A stretch of 6,331 nucleotides of DNA from Gammaproteobacteria bacterium (GTDB taxonomy: Bacteria; Aquificota; Aquificia; Aquificales; QOAS01). Where the stretch lies: positions 1-6,331 of the forward strand of contig QOAS01000022.1 in the NCBI GenBank assembly GCA_003972855.1. Reading direction: 5' to 3'. Position numbers and translations under genes: made by a program. Shown here in pieces: positions 1 to 4,888 of the stretch; within the stretch, counting starts at the first letter, position 1, and each line of letters starts with the position of its first letter. The notes under the pieces are model-generated. The model searched no databases, had not been told where the DNA came from, and saw nothing but the letters and a program-made list of their open reading frames with translations.

Positions 1-102
1 AAAATCCCCAAAGTGGAGGAAATGGTAAAAGCCATAAAAAAAGCGGGATTTGTTCCCGCCCAAAGGGATACCTATTACAGAATAGTAAAGGTTTTTAGTT
101 AG
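1..102 (+). CDS. C-terminal end of an unrecognised protein (5' truncated)
   Basis: Frame 1 is open from the window edge to a TAG at 100-102 and gives 33 residues, starting KIPKVEEMVKAIKKAG and ending RIVKVFS. The piece reads as a short amphipathic helix followed by a basic beta-like tail, a common end for a small alpha/beta or nucleic-acid-binding domain. Codon use (AAA, ATA, AGG) matches the neighbours, so it is probably a real gene end. The helix-G-F-x-P-A-x-R arrangement distantly recalls the tail of some RNA methyltransferases, but the fragment is too short to assign a family. It lies 57 bp upstream of the pilin gene on the same strand. A GC-rich hairpin at 43-59 falls inside the coding part. 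Confidence 0.6.
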   Translation, partial: KIPKVEEMVKAIKKAGFVPAQRDTYYRIVKVFS

Positions 103-127
103 TTTTTTTAACAATTTCTGTTATATT
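99..127 (+). promoter_or_regulatory. Possible sigma70-type promoter for the pilin gene
   Basis: A TATATT hexamer at 122-127 is one mismatch from the -10 consensus. A weak -35 candidate, TTAGTT at 99-104, lies 17 bp upstream. Transcription would begin near 134 and leave a leader of about 26 nt that contains the pilin ribosome binding site. I saw no -24/-12 (sigma54) GG-N10-GC element, which drives pilin genes in many proteobacteria. The AT-rich background makes chance matches common. Confidence 0.3.
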
Positions 128-146
128 TGAAAATTAAGAACACCTT

Positions 147-152
147 GGGAGG
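147..152 (+). promoter_or_regulatory. Ribosome binding site of the pilin gene
   Basis: GGGAGG lies 7 nt before the ATG at 160. This is the only start in the window with textbook spacing, and it favours 160 over the TTG at 127 (no Shine-Dalgarno sequence) and the GTG at 193 (poor spacing). Confidence 0.7.
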
Positions 153-159
153 TTTGAAA

Positions 160-753
160 ATGAGAAGAATTTTTGAAGACTTAAAAAGGGCGGTGGAGCT
201 TAATTCTAAGGAAGGTAAGAAAGGTTTCACCCTCATTGAGCTACTCATCGTTATCGCCATCATCGCTATTTTAGCATCTATGGCAATTCCTTCCTATTTG
301 AGGTATCAACAAAAGGCTAAAGTGTCCTCCTATGCGGAACCACACGCAAGGGCATGCCTAATGGACATCGTAACTTACTGTATGGAGCATCCGGGTGTTT
401 CTTTGAATACAACTATTGTAAGCAGTTTTTCTAACTGTAAAGATTTGATACTAACTAACACCGCAAACACTACCACTCCCGAAGGAACCAACTATGTGGT
501 TTTGATAAAAGATAGCGAAAATAAAGCGGATTTGGAAGCTTCCAACAACTATGACTCTATTGCCAATGTTGATATAGATTGTGACGCAAAAGGAAATGCG
601 GTTGAACATAGCAATAACAACCACCCTGTTGATGTCGTTACTTTACTTGTGGATTCCGATGGTAACCAAGTTGGTAACTACTATGCGGAATGTAGTTACA
701 CCCCTGGTGAAGGTATAAAATGTCAAGTTACCGACGCTCCTCAAGACTATTAA
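160..753 (+). CDS. Type IV pilin-like prepilin (N-methylation motif protein)
   Basis: The 197-residue product carries a class III prepilin signal. Residues 1-22 form a charged leader ending KKG. Cleavage is expected between G22 and F23, giving a mature protein starting FTLIELLIVIAIIAILAS, with the conserved Glu at mature position 5 (E27). The hydrophobic stretch 23-43 is the helix that packs into the pilus core, followed by the usual P-S-Y-L-R-Y turn into the globular head. The head is Asn/Thr-rich and has six cysteines (66, 74, 93, 141, 178, 188) that could form three disulphides. By family knowledge it is processed and N-methylated by prepilin peptidase PilD and assembled by the PilB/PilC machinery, none of which is in the window. 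The 22-residue leader is long; most type IVa leaders are under 10. The mature length of 175 fits a major pilin, but a minor pilin or pseudopilin cannot be excluded. It stands alone, convergent with the next gene. Confidence 0.88.
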   Translation: MRRIFEDLKRAVELNSKEGKKGFTLIELLIVIAIIAILASMAIPSYLRYQQKAKVSSYAEPHARACLMDIVTYCMEHPGVSLNTTIVSSFSNCKDLILTNTANTTTPEGTNYVVLIKDSENKADLEASNNYDSIANVDIDCDAKGNAVEHSNNNHPVDVVTLLVDSDGNQVGNYYAECSYTPGEGIKCQVTDAPQDY

Positions 754-767
754 TTTTTTCTTTTTTC

Positions 768-1346
768 CTATTCCAACTCCCTATACCCCATATACACCCT
801 TTGAAGGAAGGTTATCGCGGAACCCACGAGGGTTACAATTAATCCCAACTCCACCCAGCCGGTGACCAAAGAGAAAATAAGAACCGCAAGGCGTTCCGTT
901 CTTTCAAAGAGACCCCCTATGGGTTTCTTTACTCCCAAACCCTCCATACGGGCTTTGGTGTAACTAACCAAGAACCAAAAGAGGATGTTTAAAAGCGCTA
1001 CGCTAAGCCACAAAAGTTTTTCCGCAAAATAAAGTGCCAACCCCATAAGGGGCAAAAAATCTCCCACCCTATCAAGGGTTGAATCCAAAAGGGCGCCGAA
1101 CTTGGAAACTTTTTTAGAGGTCCTTGCCAAATGTCCATCTAAAGCGTCGCACAAGGCACCGAATAAAACCAAAATACCCCCCAATAGGAATTTACCGGTT
1201 GCCAAGAAGGGAACGGAAAAAGCGCTAAAGACTATCCCAAGCAGGGTAAGTGTATTGGGATTTACCTTTAGCTTACCCAAGTAGGTTACAAAAGGAAGGG
1301 TCAGTTGCTCCCAAAGGGGTTTGAGGTTTTTAGTAATTACGCTCAC
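768..1346 (-). CDS. CDP-alcohol phosphatidyltransferase, probable phosphatidylinositol phosphate synthase type
   Basis: This 192-residue integral membrane enzyme has the full family signature D(x)2DG(x)2AR(x)8G(x)3D(x)3D, with D67, D70, G71, A74, R75, G84, D88 and D92. These residues bind two metal ions and the CDP-diacylglycerol donor. About six membrane helices can be drawn (near 33-48, 53-66, 97-108, 111-129, 152-163 and 167-180). Residues 128-133 (SYTKAR) and 147-152 (FERTER) resemble the inositol-phosphate pocket of actinobacterial phosphatidylinositol phosphate synthases more than PGP or phosphatidylserine synthases. The inferred reaction is CDP-diacylglycerol plus inositol phosphate giving phosphatidylinositol phosphate plus CMP. 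Phosphatidylinositol-type lipids are reported from Aquificales, which fits. PGP synthase is the main alternative. The start is uncertain. The GTG at 1346 is the first possible start after an in-frame stop, but it overlaps a strong Shine-Dalgarno sequence. The gene diverges from the FIST gene and converges on the pilin gene. Confidence 0.85.
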   Translation of the reverse strand: MSVITKNLKPLWEQLTLPFVTYLGKLKVNPNTLTLLGIVFSAFSVPFLATGKFLLGGILVLFGALCDALDGHLARTSKKVSKFGALLDSTLDRVGDFLPLMGLALYFAEKLLWLSVALLNILFWFLVSYTKARMEGLGVKKPIGGLFERTERLAVLIFSLVTGWVELGLIVTLVGSAITFLQRVYMGYRELE

Positions 1347-1349
1347 CTC
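1343..1349 (-). promoter_or_regulatory. Shine-Dalgarno sequence overlapping the nominal GTG start of the phosphatidyltransferase
   Basis: On the minus strand GAGGTGA is a 7-nt perfect match to the Shine-Dalgarno consensus AGGAGGTGA, but its GTG is itself the only standard start codon available near the N-terminus. An in-frame TAA lies 21 nt upstream of that GTG. With normal spacing the ribosome would be placed on the ATT at 1337-1335, five nt after the element. Confidence 0.5.
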
Positions 1350-1357
1350 AAAGGTAA

Positions 1358-1405
1358 ATTTTAACGGTTAGCATGTTCTCCAAAAAAAGTAGCGGTTTTT
1401 AAAAT
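1358..1405. promoter_or_regulatory. Divergent promoter region between the phosphatidyltransferase and FIST genes
   Basis: The 75-bp gap (1347-1421) must hold promoters for both directions. On the minus strand a TAAAAT -10-like hexamer lies at 1363-1358, with a poor -35 (TTTTTG) 17 bp further up. Transcription would start near 1351, almost at the GTG. On the plus strand TAAAAT at 1400-1405 has a weak TTCTCC at 1376-1381, and would start transcripts about 10 nt before the FIST ATG. Both imply very short 5' leaders. The AT-rich background weakens the case. Confidence 0.28.
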
Positions 1406-1421
1406 TCTTTGCTAAAAGGGG

Positions 1422-2585
1422 ATGATAGCAAGGGTTTACTATTCAAAGGTTCCCGTTTTAAAGTTTGCCCTTGAAGATGTAATACGGCAATTGGAGGAAG
1501 ATATCTTTTATAAGAGTAAGGACTTTGATTTGGCTATAGTTGCATTTTCTCCCGAAGTATACCCTATAGACGGGAGGACGGTGGAAACATTTAATGAGTA
1601 TTTGGGGAATAAAAAGTGGATTGCTTTTCATTCGGTAACCTCTTTTGCCAATGACAAAACGGTAAAGGAAGCACTGGTTACGCTTTTTTTAAAATTTCAC
1701 AAAAATGGTGGATTTTCAATTCTAACGGTAAAGGATTTGGATAAAAATTACGAAAAAAGGTTGAACGAAATTGCGGAATATGTGAATTTTTATTCCAAAA
1801 TAAAGGGAATTAATTTAATGTTTGCCTCCTATTCCGAAGGAAAAATAGGTCTTTTTATTGAGGATTTAAATCCCCTTTTAGAAGGCACGGTGAACATTTT
1901 AGGCGGTGTAGCATCGGGATTGATAAATAACGGTGTGATTGCCAATGTTTATACCTCCGAGGGGGAAATAAAAAATGGATTTGCAATTTTAACTTTGAAG
2001 AATGTGGAATTTAGTTTCGGATTGGCACACGGGCTTAAAATAGTAGGTCCCATATACAGAATAACAAAGGCAATCAACAACCGCATATACGAGGTAAACG
2101 GAGAACCGGTGAGAAACATTATGGAAAAACTTATAAAGGGTCTTCCAAAGGGTGATATGAAAATTTTTTGGTATTCACCTATAGTGATACTTGACGAAAG
2201 GGAGGGTATAGTTTCTATTGTTAGGGATTTTAAAAGTTTTCCCGACGACCTTAGTTATGTAGAATTTTGGGGACCCGTAAAGGAGGGGTGGAGTTTCAGG
2301 TTTTCCTTTGGACTTAAAGAGGAGCTACTCTATGCGGGAACAAAAGAAGCCTTAAAAGTTCAAAAAAGCTTGGAAAAAGTTGAATTGGGTTTTAACTTTT
2401 CCTGCATGGGAAGGCAATATGCTTTGGAGGATTTACACTCCGAGGAAGCCCGCCGTTATGCATCAATATTCAACGCTCCCCTTTTCGGATTCTTTACTTT
2501 GGGTGAAATAGCGCCCGACAAATACAGAAAACATTTGAAATTTTATAATCAAACTTCGGTAGTGGTAGGAGTTAGGGAACTATGA
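1422..2585 (+). CDS. Stand-alone FIST-domain sensor protein (FIST_N + FIST_C)
   Basis: This 387-residue protein appears to be a complete FIST (F-box and intracellular signal transduction) module with no attached output domain. Residues 1 to about 230 fit FIST_N: a secretion-free alpha/beta start, a glycine-rich segment G-G-V-A-S-G (161-166), and a hG-hydrophobic-G-P-x-x-x-I-T-x-A-x-N-x-x-Y-E-V-N-G-E-P run at 203-229. Residues about 245-387 fit FIST_C, with C328, G330-R331, the G-F-F-T-L-G-E-I-A-P motif at 356-365 and F-Y-N-Q-T at 374-378. The family is thought to bind small ligands, possibly amino acids, and is normally fused to or encoded beside GGDEF, EAL, kinase or chemotaxis outputs. No signal peptide or membrane helix is visible, so it should be cytoplasmic. 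Its TGA overlaps the ATG of the next cyclase, which suggests translational coupling and a shared complex. The ATG at 1422 directly follows AAAAGGGG, unusually tight spacing. The ligand cannot be told from sequence. Confidence 0.85.
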   Translation: MIARVYYSKVPVLKFALEDVIRQLEEDIFYKSKDFDLAIVAFSPEVYPIDGRTVETFNEYLGNKKWIAFHSVTSFANDKTVKEALVTLFLKFHKNGGFSILTVKDLDKNYEKRLNEIAEYVNFYSKIKGINLMFASYSEGKIGLFIEDLNPLLEGTVNILGGVASGLINNGVIANVYTSEGEIKNGFAILTLKNVEFSFGLAHGLKIVGPIYRITKAINNRIYEVNGEPVRNIMEKLIKGLPKGDMKIFWYSPIVILDEREGIVSIVRDFKSFPDDLSYVEFWGPVKEGWSFRFSFGLKEELLYAGTKEALKVQKSLEKVELGFNFSCMGRQYALEDLHSEEARRYASIFNAPLFGFFTLGEIAPDKYRKHLKFYNQTSVVVGVREL

Positions 2586-3205
2586 CAAGGGGTGAACTTA
2601 AAATCAGACTTTTGCTGAATATTCTTGAAGAGATTTCGGAAAGATACGACGAAATACTGGAGGAAAACAAAAAGTTGCTTGAAAGACTGCACAAAGAGGC
2701 TATTACCGACCAGCTTACGGGACTTTTAAATCGGAAAGCCCTTCTTGAAGAATTGAAAAAGGAGATAGAAAAGATAAAAAGGCACGGTAAGGATAACCTT
2801 TGCCTCTGCTTTGTTGATATGGACTTTTTTAAAAAAATAAACGACACCTACGGACATGCGGAAGGAGATAAAGTTTTAAAGGAGTTTGCAAAGATATTGA
2901 AAAGTAATGTCCGAGTTTACGATATAGTCGGAAGGTGGGGAGGTGACGAATTTATTTTGGGAATAATAAACTGCGAACATTTTAGCACTACTGATACTAA
3001 AGTTTGTAAGAATTGCCCTATTTACGAGCGAATTTCCAAAAATGTTAGGGCTTTGGGGAACAAATACAGCATACCTTTGAATGTTTCTTGCGGAGTTGCA
3101 AAAATTCCTTCCGAGGTTAAAGATTTGGAAAAGGCACTTCAATTGGCGGACAAAAGGTTATACACCGCCAAAAGACTTGGTAAGGGCAGGGTTATAGTGG
3201 ATTAG
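2582..3205 (+). CDS. Diguanylate cyclase (GGDEF), short, with Cys/His cluster
   Basis: This 207-residue protein converts two GTP to c-di-GMP by family knowledge. Residues 1-40 are a charged, heptad-like helix (coiled coil) that probably drives the dimerisation needed for activity and may be the docking site for the FIST partner. The GGDEF domain begins at D-Q-L-T-G-L-L-N-R (43-51). It contains D79-M-D81 for metal, F-K-K-I-N-D (83-88), Y-G-H (90-92), the catalytic GGDEF at 120-124, and an intact inhibitory I-site R111-V-Y-D114 exactly five residues upstream. All catalytic positions are present, so it should be active and product-inhibited. Right after the active-site hairpin the usual loop is replaced by C131-x-H133-x8-C142-x2-C145, a possible metal or redox site. 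C74, C76 and C170 are also present. It has no sensory domain of its own. Its start overlaps the FIST stop (ATGA), and the next cyclase lies 26 bp downstream. Confidence 0.93.
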   Translation: MTRGELKIRLLLNILEEISERYDEILEENKKLLERLHKEAITDQLTGLLNRKALLEELKKEIEKIKRHGKDNLCLCFVDMDFFKKINDTYGHAEGDKVLKEFAKILKSNVRVYDIVGRWGGDEFILGIINCEHFSTTDTKVCKNCPIYERISKNVRALGNKYSIPLNVSCGVAKIPSEVKDLEKALQLADKRLYTAKRLGKGRVIVD

Positions 3206-3211
3206 AAAAGC

Positions 3212-3218
3212 AAGAGGT
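3212..3218 (+). promoter_or_regulatory. Ribosome binding site of the second diguanylate cyclase
   Basis: AAGAGGT lies 10 nt before a TTG at 3229 and 13 nt before the ATG at 3232. Spacing slightly favours TTG, codon strength favours ATG, and the two proteins differ by one Met. Confidence 0.45.
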
Positions 3219-3231
3219 AAATTTATACTTG

Positions 3232-4086
3232 ATGATAAGTTTTGAGGAAATTCTTAAGCAAAAGAGGAAGATTTACGAGACCGCGTGGAATACCTTCGTT
3301 TATTTGATAAAAAATAAAATAGACCCCTCTCCCGAAAACTACAAAATCTATTACGAAAAGTTTTATCAACAAGAGGAGGAAATGGACAACCCTATAAAGG
3401 GAATTTTGAGGAAAACCAATAGAGTTTTAGAGAAAAGTAGCAACTCTTTGGGGGAAGTGGTTGAAAACCTAAAACGGTTGGAGGAGCAAAAAACCCTTCG
3501 CAAGTGGTTGGATAGCCTTATTGCCAAACTGGAGAAGGAGAAAATTTCTCTTGAGGAACTTAGGGAGGAAATTAGGAAAATAGAAAACGACCTTGAGGCT
3601 GTAAACAGAGATAGGTATATAGACCCCTTAACAGGTGTATGGAATAGGTTAGCCCTTGAGGAGTTTCTTCCAAATTTGCCCAAACTCGCTATGGAAAGGA
3701 ATGTGGTTGTTGCATTTTTAGACCTAAACAACTTTAAAGGAATAAATGATACTTACGGACATTTAGCGGGTGATGAAGCCTTAAGGCACTTTACCAATTT
3801 TGTAAAGGGTAATTTGAAAAGGAAAGATTTCTTTGCCCGATACGGTGGTGACGAATTTATAGCGGTCTTATTTGATATAGACTTGGAAGATGCCAAAAAA
3901 CTTTTTGAAAATCTAAGGAAGACTATACCACCGGTCAAAATAGGCGACGGTCAAATAAAGGTAGATTTCTGCGTGGGTCTAACGGTTCCCTTTGGCAACG
4001 ATACCCCCAAAGAAATAATAAAGCGGGCGGATGAGGCGATGTATTTATGTAAAAAAACGAATAGAGTTGAAATAAAACTCAAATAA
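3232..4086 (+). CDS. Diguanylate cyclase (GGDEF) with helical N-terminal region
   Basis: This 284-residue cytoplasmic protein is a second diguanylate cyclase. Residues 1 to about 50 contain an I-D-P-S-P-E-N-Y block (30-37) like the (P)-x-P-E-N-Y/F helical region that precedes many GGDEF domains. Residues about 55-125 are strongly charged and heptad-like, a likely long coiled coil for dimerisation. The catalytic domain starts at D-P-L-T-G-V-W-N-R (131-139) and has D164-L-N166 (the second metal-side Asp is Asn, common in this class), F-K-G-I-N-D (168-173), Y-G-H (175-177) and GGDEF at 205-209, so catalysis should be intact. The I-site position reads K196-R-K-D199: the arginine of RxxD is missing, so product inhibition is probably weak. 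No membrane segment, PAS or other known ligand domain is visible. It closes the FIST-cyclase-cyclase operon. Start taken at ATG 3232; TTG 3229 is the alternative. Confidence 0.92.
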   Translation: MISFEEILKQKRKIYETAWNTFVYLIKNKIDPSPENYKIYYEKFYQQEEEMDNPIKGILRKTNRVLEKSSNSLGEVVENLKRLEEQKTLRKWLDSLIAKLEKEKISLEELREEIRKIENDLEAVNRDRYIDPLTGVWNRLALEEFLPNLPKLAMERNVVVAFLDLNNFKGINDTYGHLAGDEALRHFTNFVKGNLKRKDFFARYGGDEFIAVLFDIDLEDAKKLFENLRKTIPPVKIGDGQIKVDFCVGLTVPFGNDTPKEIIKRADEAMYLCKKTNRVEIKLK

Positions 4087-4091
4087 TTTTT
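4064..4091 (+). terminator. Weak candidate terminator of the c-di-GMP operon
   Basis: GAGTT at 4064-4068 and AACTC at 4076-4080 form a 5-bp stem with a 7-nt loop, followed by the stop codon and a five-T run at 4087-4091. The stem is short and AT-containing, so it would be unstable in a thermophile. Readthrough into birA or factor-dependent termination is equally possible. Confidence 0.2.
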
Positions 4092-4109
4092 CTTGATATT
4101 ATTTGCAAT

Positions 4110-4136
4110 TTCACAAAATGCGAGGGAAGTTATAAG
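4110..4136 (+). promoter_or_regulatory. Possible promoter for birA-secY
   Basis: TTCACA (4110-4115, one mismatch from the -35 consensus) is followed after 15 bp by TATAAG (4131-4136, one mismatch from the -10 consensus). The spacer is shorter than ideal. Transcription would begin near 4143, only about 6 nt before the nominal GTG start of birA. That would leave the Shine-Dalgarno sequence at 4152-4159 inside a normal-length leader if translation begins further downstream. Confidence 0.3.
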
Positions 4137-4148
4137 TTTTTATTTGCG

Positions 4149-4874
4149 GTGAAGGAGGTTTTCGCGGGTATATTTTCCGAACCTGTTTTGGTTGAGGAAG
4201 TTCCCAGCACTCAAGATTGGGTTAAACAAAAGGATTTTCCCCACTTTAAGCCCTTTATAGCCAAAAAGCAAACCAAAGGAAGGGGTAGAAGGGGTAGAAA
4301 GTGGTTCTCTCCCCCCGAAGGGGGGCTTTACCTCTCCTTTAAACTGCCCAAAGAATTTTTCGGAAAACGGCGAGAGTTAGCATGTCTGTCGCTTGTTTGC
4401 GGGCTTTCCGTTTCCCAAGCGGTGGATACCTACACCTTTTCAAAAATAAAATGGCCCAACGATGTATACATAGGGGAGAAAAAGGTTGCGGGAATCTTAA
4501 TAGAAACCAATTCCACCGATTTGGTGGTGGGTATAGGGGTAAACCTAAATATGGACAGTTTTCCCCCCGAACTAAGAGAGGTTGCAACTTCCATTTATCT
4601 CATAACCCAAAACAGGGTGGATTTCTACGAATTTACAACCTTACTGTTGGAATTTCTTTCGGAAAACATCTTGAGGTTTAGGAGCGAAGGCTTTAAACCC
4701 TTTGTGTCCACCATTAACAGAAAACTCCTCTGGAAGGGAAAGAGGGTAGTTGTAGACCAAAGAGAGTGCGGAAAACTTTTGGGAATAAACGAAAAGGGAT
4801 TGGCGGTGATAAAAACCTGTTACGGGGCTTTAAAGACCTTCCCCTACGGGGATATATCCCTTAGGAGGGGTTAA
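4149..4874 (+). CDS. birA: Biotin--[biotin carboxyl-carrier protein] ligase, class I (no DNA-binding domain)
   Basis: The enzyme activates biotin with ATP to biotinyl-5'-AMP and transfers it to a lysine of carrier proteins. Numbered from the GTG at 4149 (241 residues), visible marks are S20-T21-Q22 at the biotin pocket edge, the adenylate-binding loop G-R-G-R-R-G-R-K-W (44-52), S-P-P-E-G-G-L-Y (54-61), K-W-P-N-D (101-105), the K112-V-A-G-I-L segment matching the E. coli catalytic lysine, and V-G-I-G-V-N-L-N (127-134). A small SH3-like C-terminal domain occupies about 192-241. There is no N-terminal helix-turn-helix, so it cannot repress biotin genes as E. coli BirA does. In Aquificales biotin is needed by acetyl-CoA and by pyruvate/2-oxoglutarate carboxylases, which fits an autotroph. 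The start is doubtful: AAGGAGGT sits immediately after the GTG, and an ATA at 4170 would give a 234-residue protein whose N-terminus fits the family better. secY follows after 14 bp. Confidence 0.93.
   Translation: MKEVFAGIFSEPVLVEEVPSTQDWVKQKDFPHFKPFIAKKQTKGRGRRGRKWFSPPEGGLYLSFKLPKEFFGKRRELACLSLVCGLSVSQAVDTYTFSKIKWPNDVYIGEKKVAGILIETNSTDLVVGIGVNLNMDSFPPELREVATSIYLITQNRVDFYEFTTLLLEFLSENILRFRSEGFKPFVSTINRKLLWKGKRVVVDQRECGKLLGINEKGLAVIKTCYGALKTFPYGDISLRRG
4152..4159 (+). promoter_or_regulatory. Shine-Dalgarno sequence located inside the nominal birA start region
   Basis: AAGGAGGT is a perfect 8-nt Shine-Dalgarno match lying directly 3' of the GTG at 4149. It therefore cannot serve that codon. 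It stands 10 nt before the in-frame ATA at 4170, and no ATG, GTG or TTG lies at workable spacing in that frame. Confidence 0.55.
4863..4870 (+). promoter_or_regulatory. Distant Shine-Dalgarno-like sequence upstream of secY
   Basis: AGGAGGGG lies at the end of birA, 18 nt before the secY ATG. That is well beyond the usual 5-10 nt. The secY frame has a stop (TAA, 4883-4885) just before the ATG, so no nearer start exists. Confidence 0.35.
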
Positions 4875-4888
4875 AATTTCTCTAACTT

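Noticed and set aside
43..59. GC-rich hairpin (GCGGGA, 5-nt loop, TCCCGC) near the window start
   Set aside because: It lies inside the coding end of the first gene, about 44 nt before the T-run at 103-109, so it does not form an intrinsic terminator. The codons spell a plain A-G-F-V-P-A.
127..159. TTG at 127 as the pilin start
   Set aside because: It has no Shine-Dalgarno sequence, would overlap the likely -10 hexamer, and would lengthen an already long leader. ATG 160 has GGGAGG at ideal spacing.
754..767. T-rich stretch between the convergent pilin and phosphatidyltransferase genes as a terminator
   Set aside because: The T-runs on the plus strand have no adjacent stem. Nothing supports an intrinsic terminator beyond base composition.
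1102..1284. Plus-strand open frame antisense to the phosphatidyltransferase
   Set aside because: It is a low-complexity Lys/Pro-rich mirror of a gene with a perfect catalytic signature; no start signal or family resemblance.
2572..3731. Several minus-strand open frames opposite the two cyclases
   Set aside because: They are Ser/Phe-rich reflections of Lys/Glu-rich coding sequence on the plus strand, with no recognisable domains or start signals.
4270..4300. Short tandem repeat AGGGGTAGA in birA
   Set aside because: It encodes the conserved G-R-G-R-R-G-R biotinyl-adenylate loop, so the repetition is explained by the protein.
4382..4681. Plus-strand frame of about 99 codons inside birA
   Set aside because: It overlaps conserved birA codons in another frame and has no ribosome binding site; its composition is an echo of the main frame.
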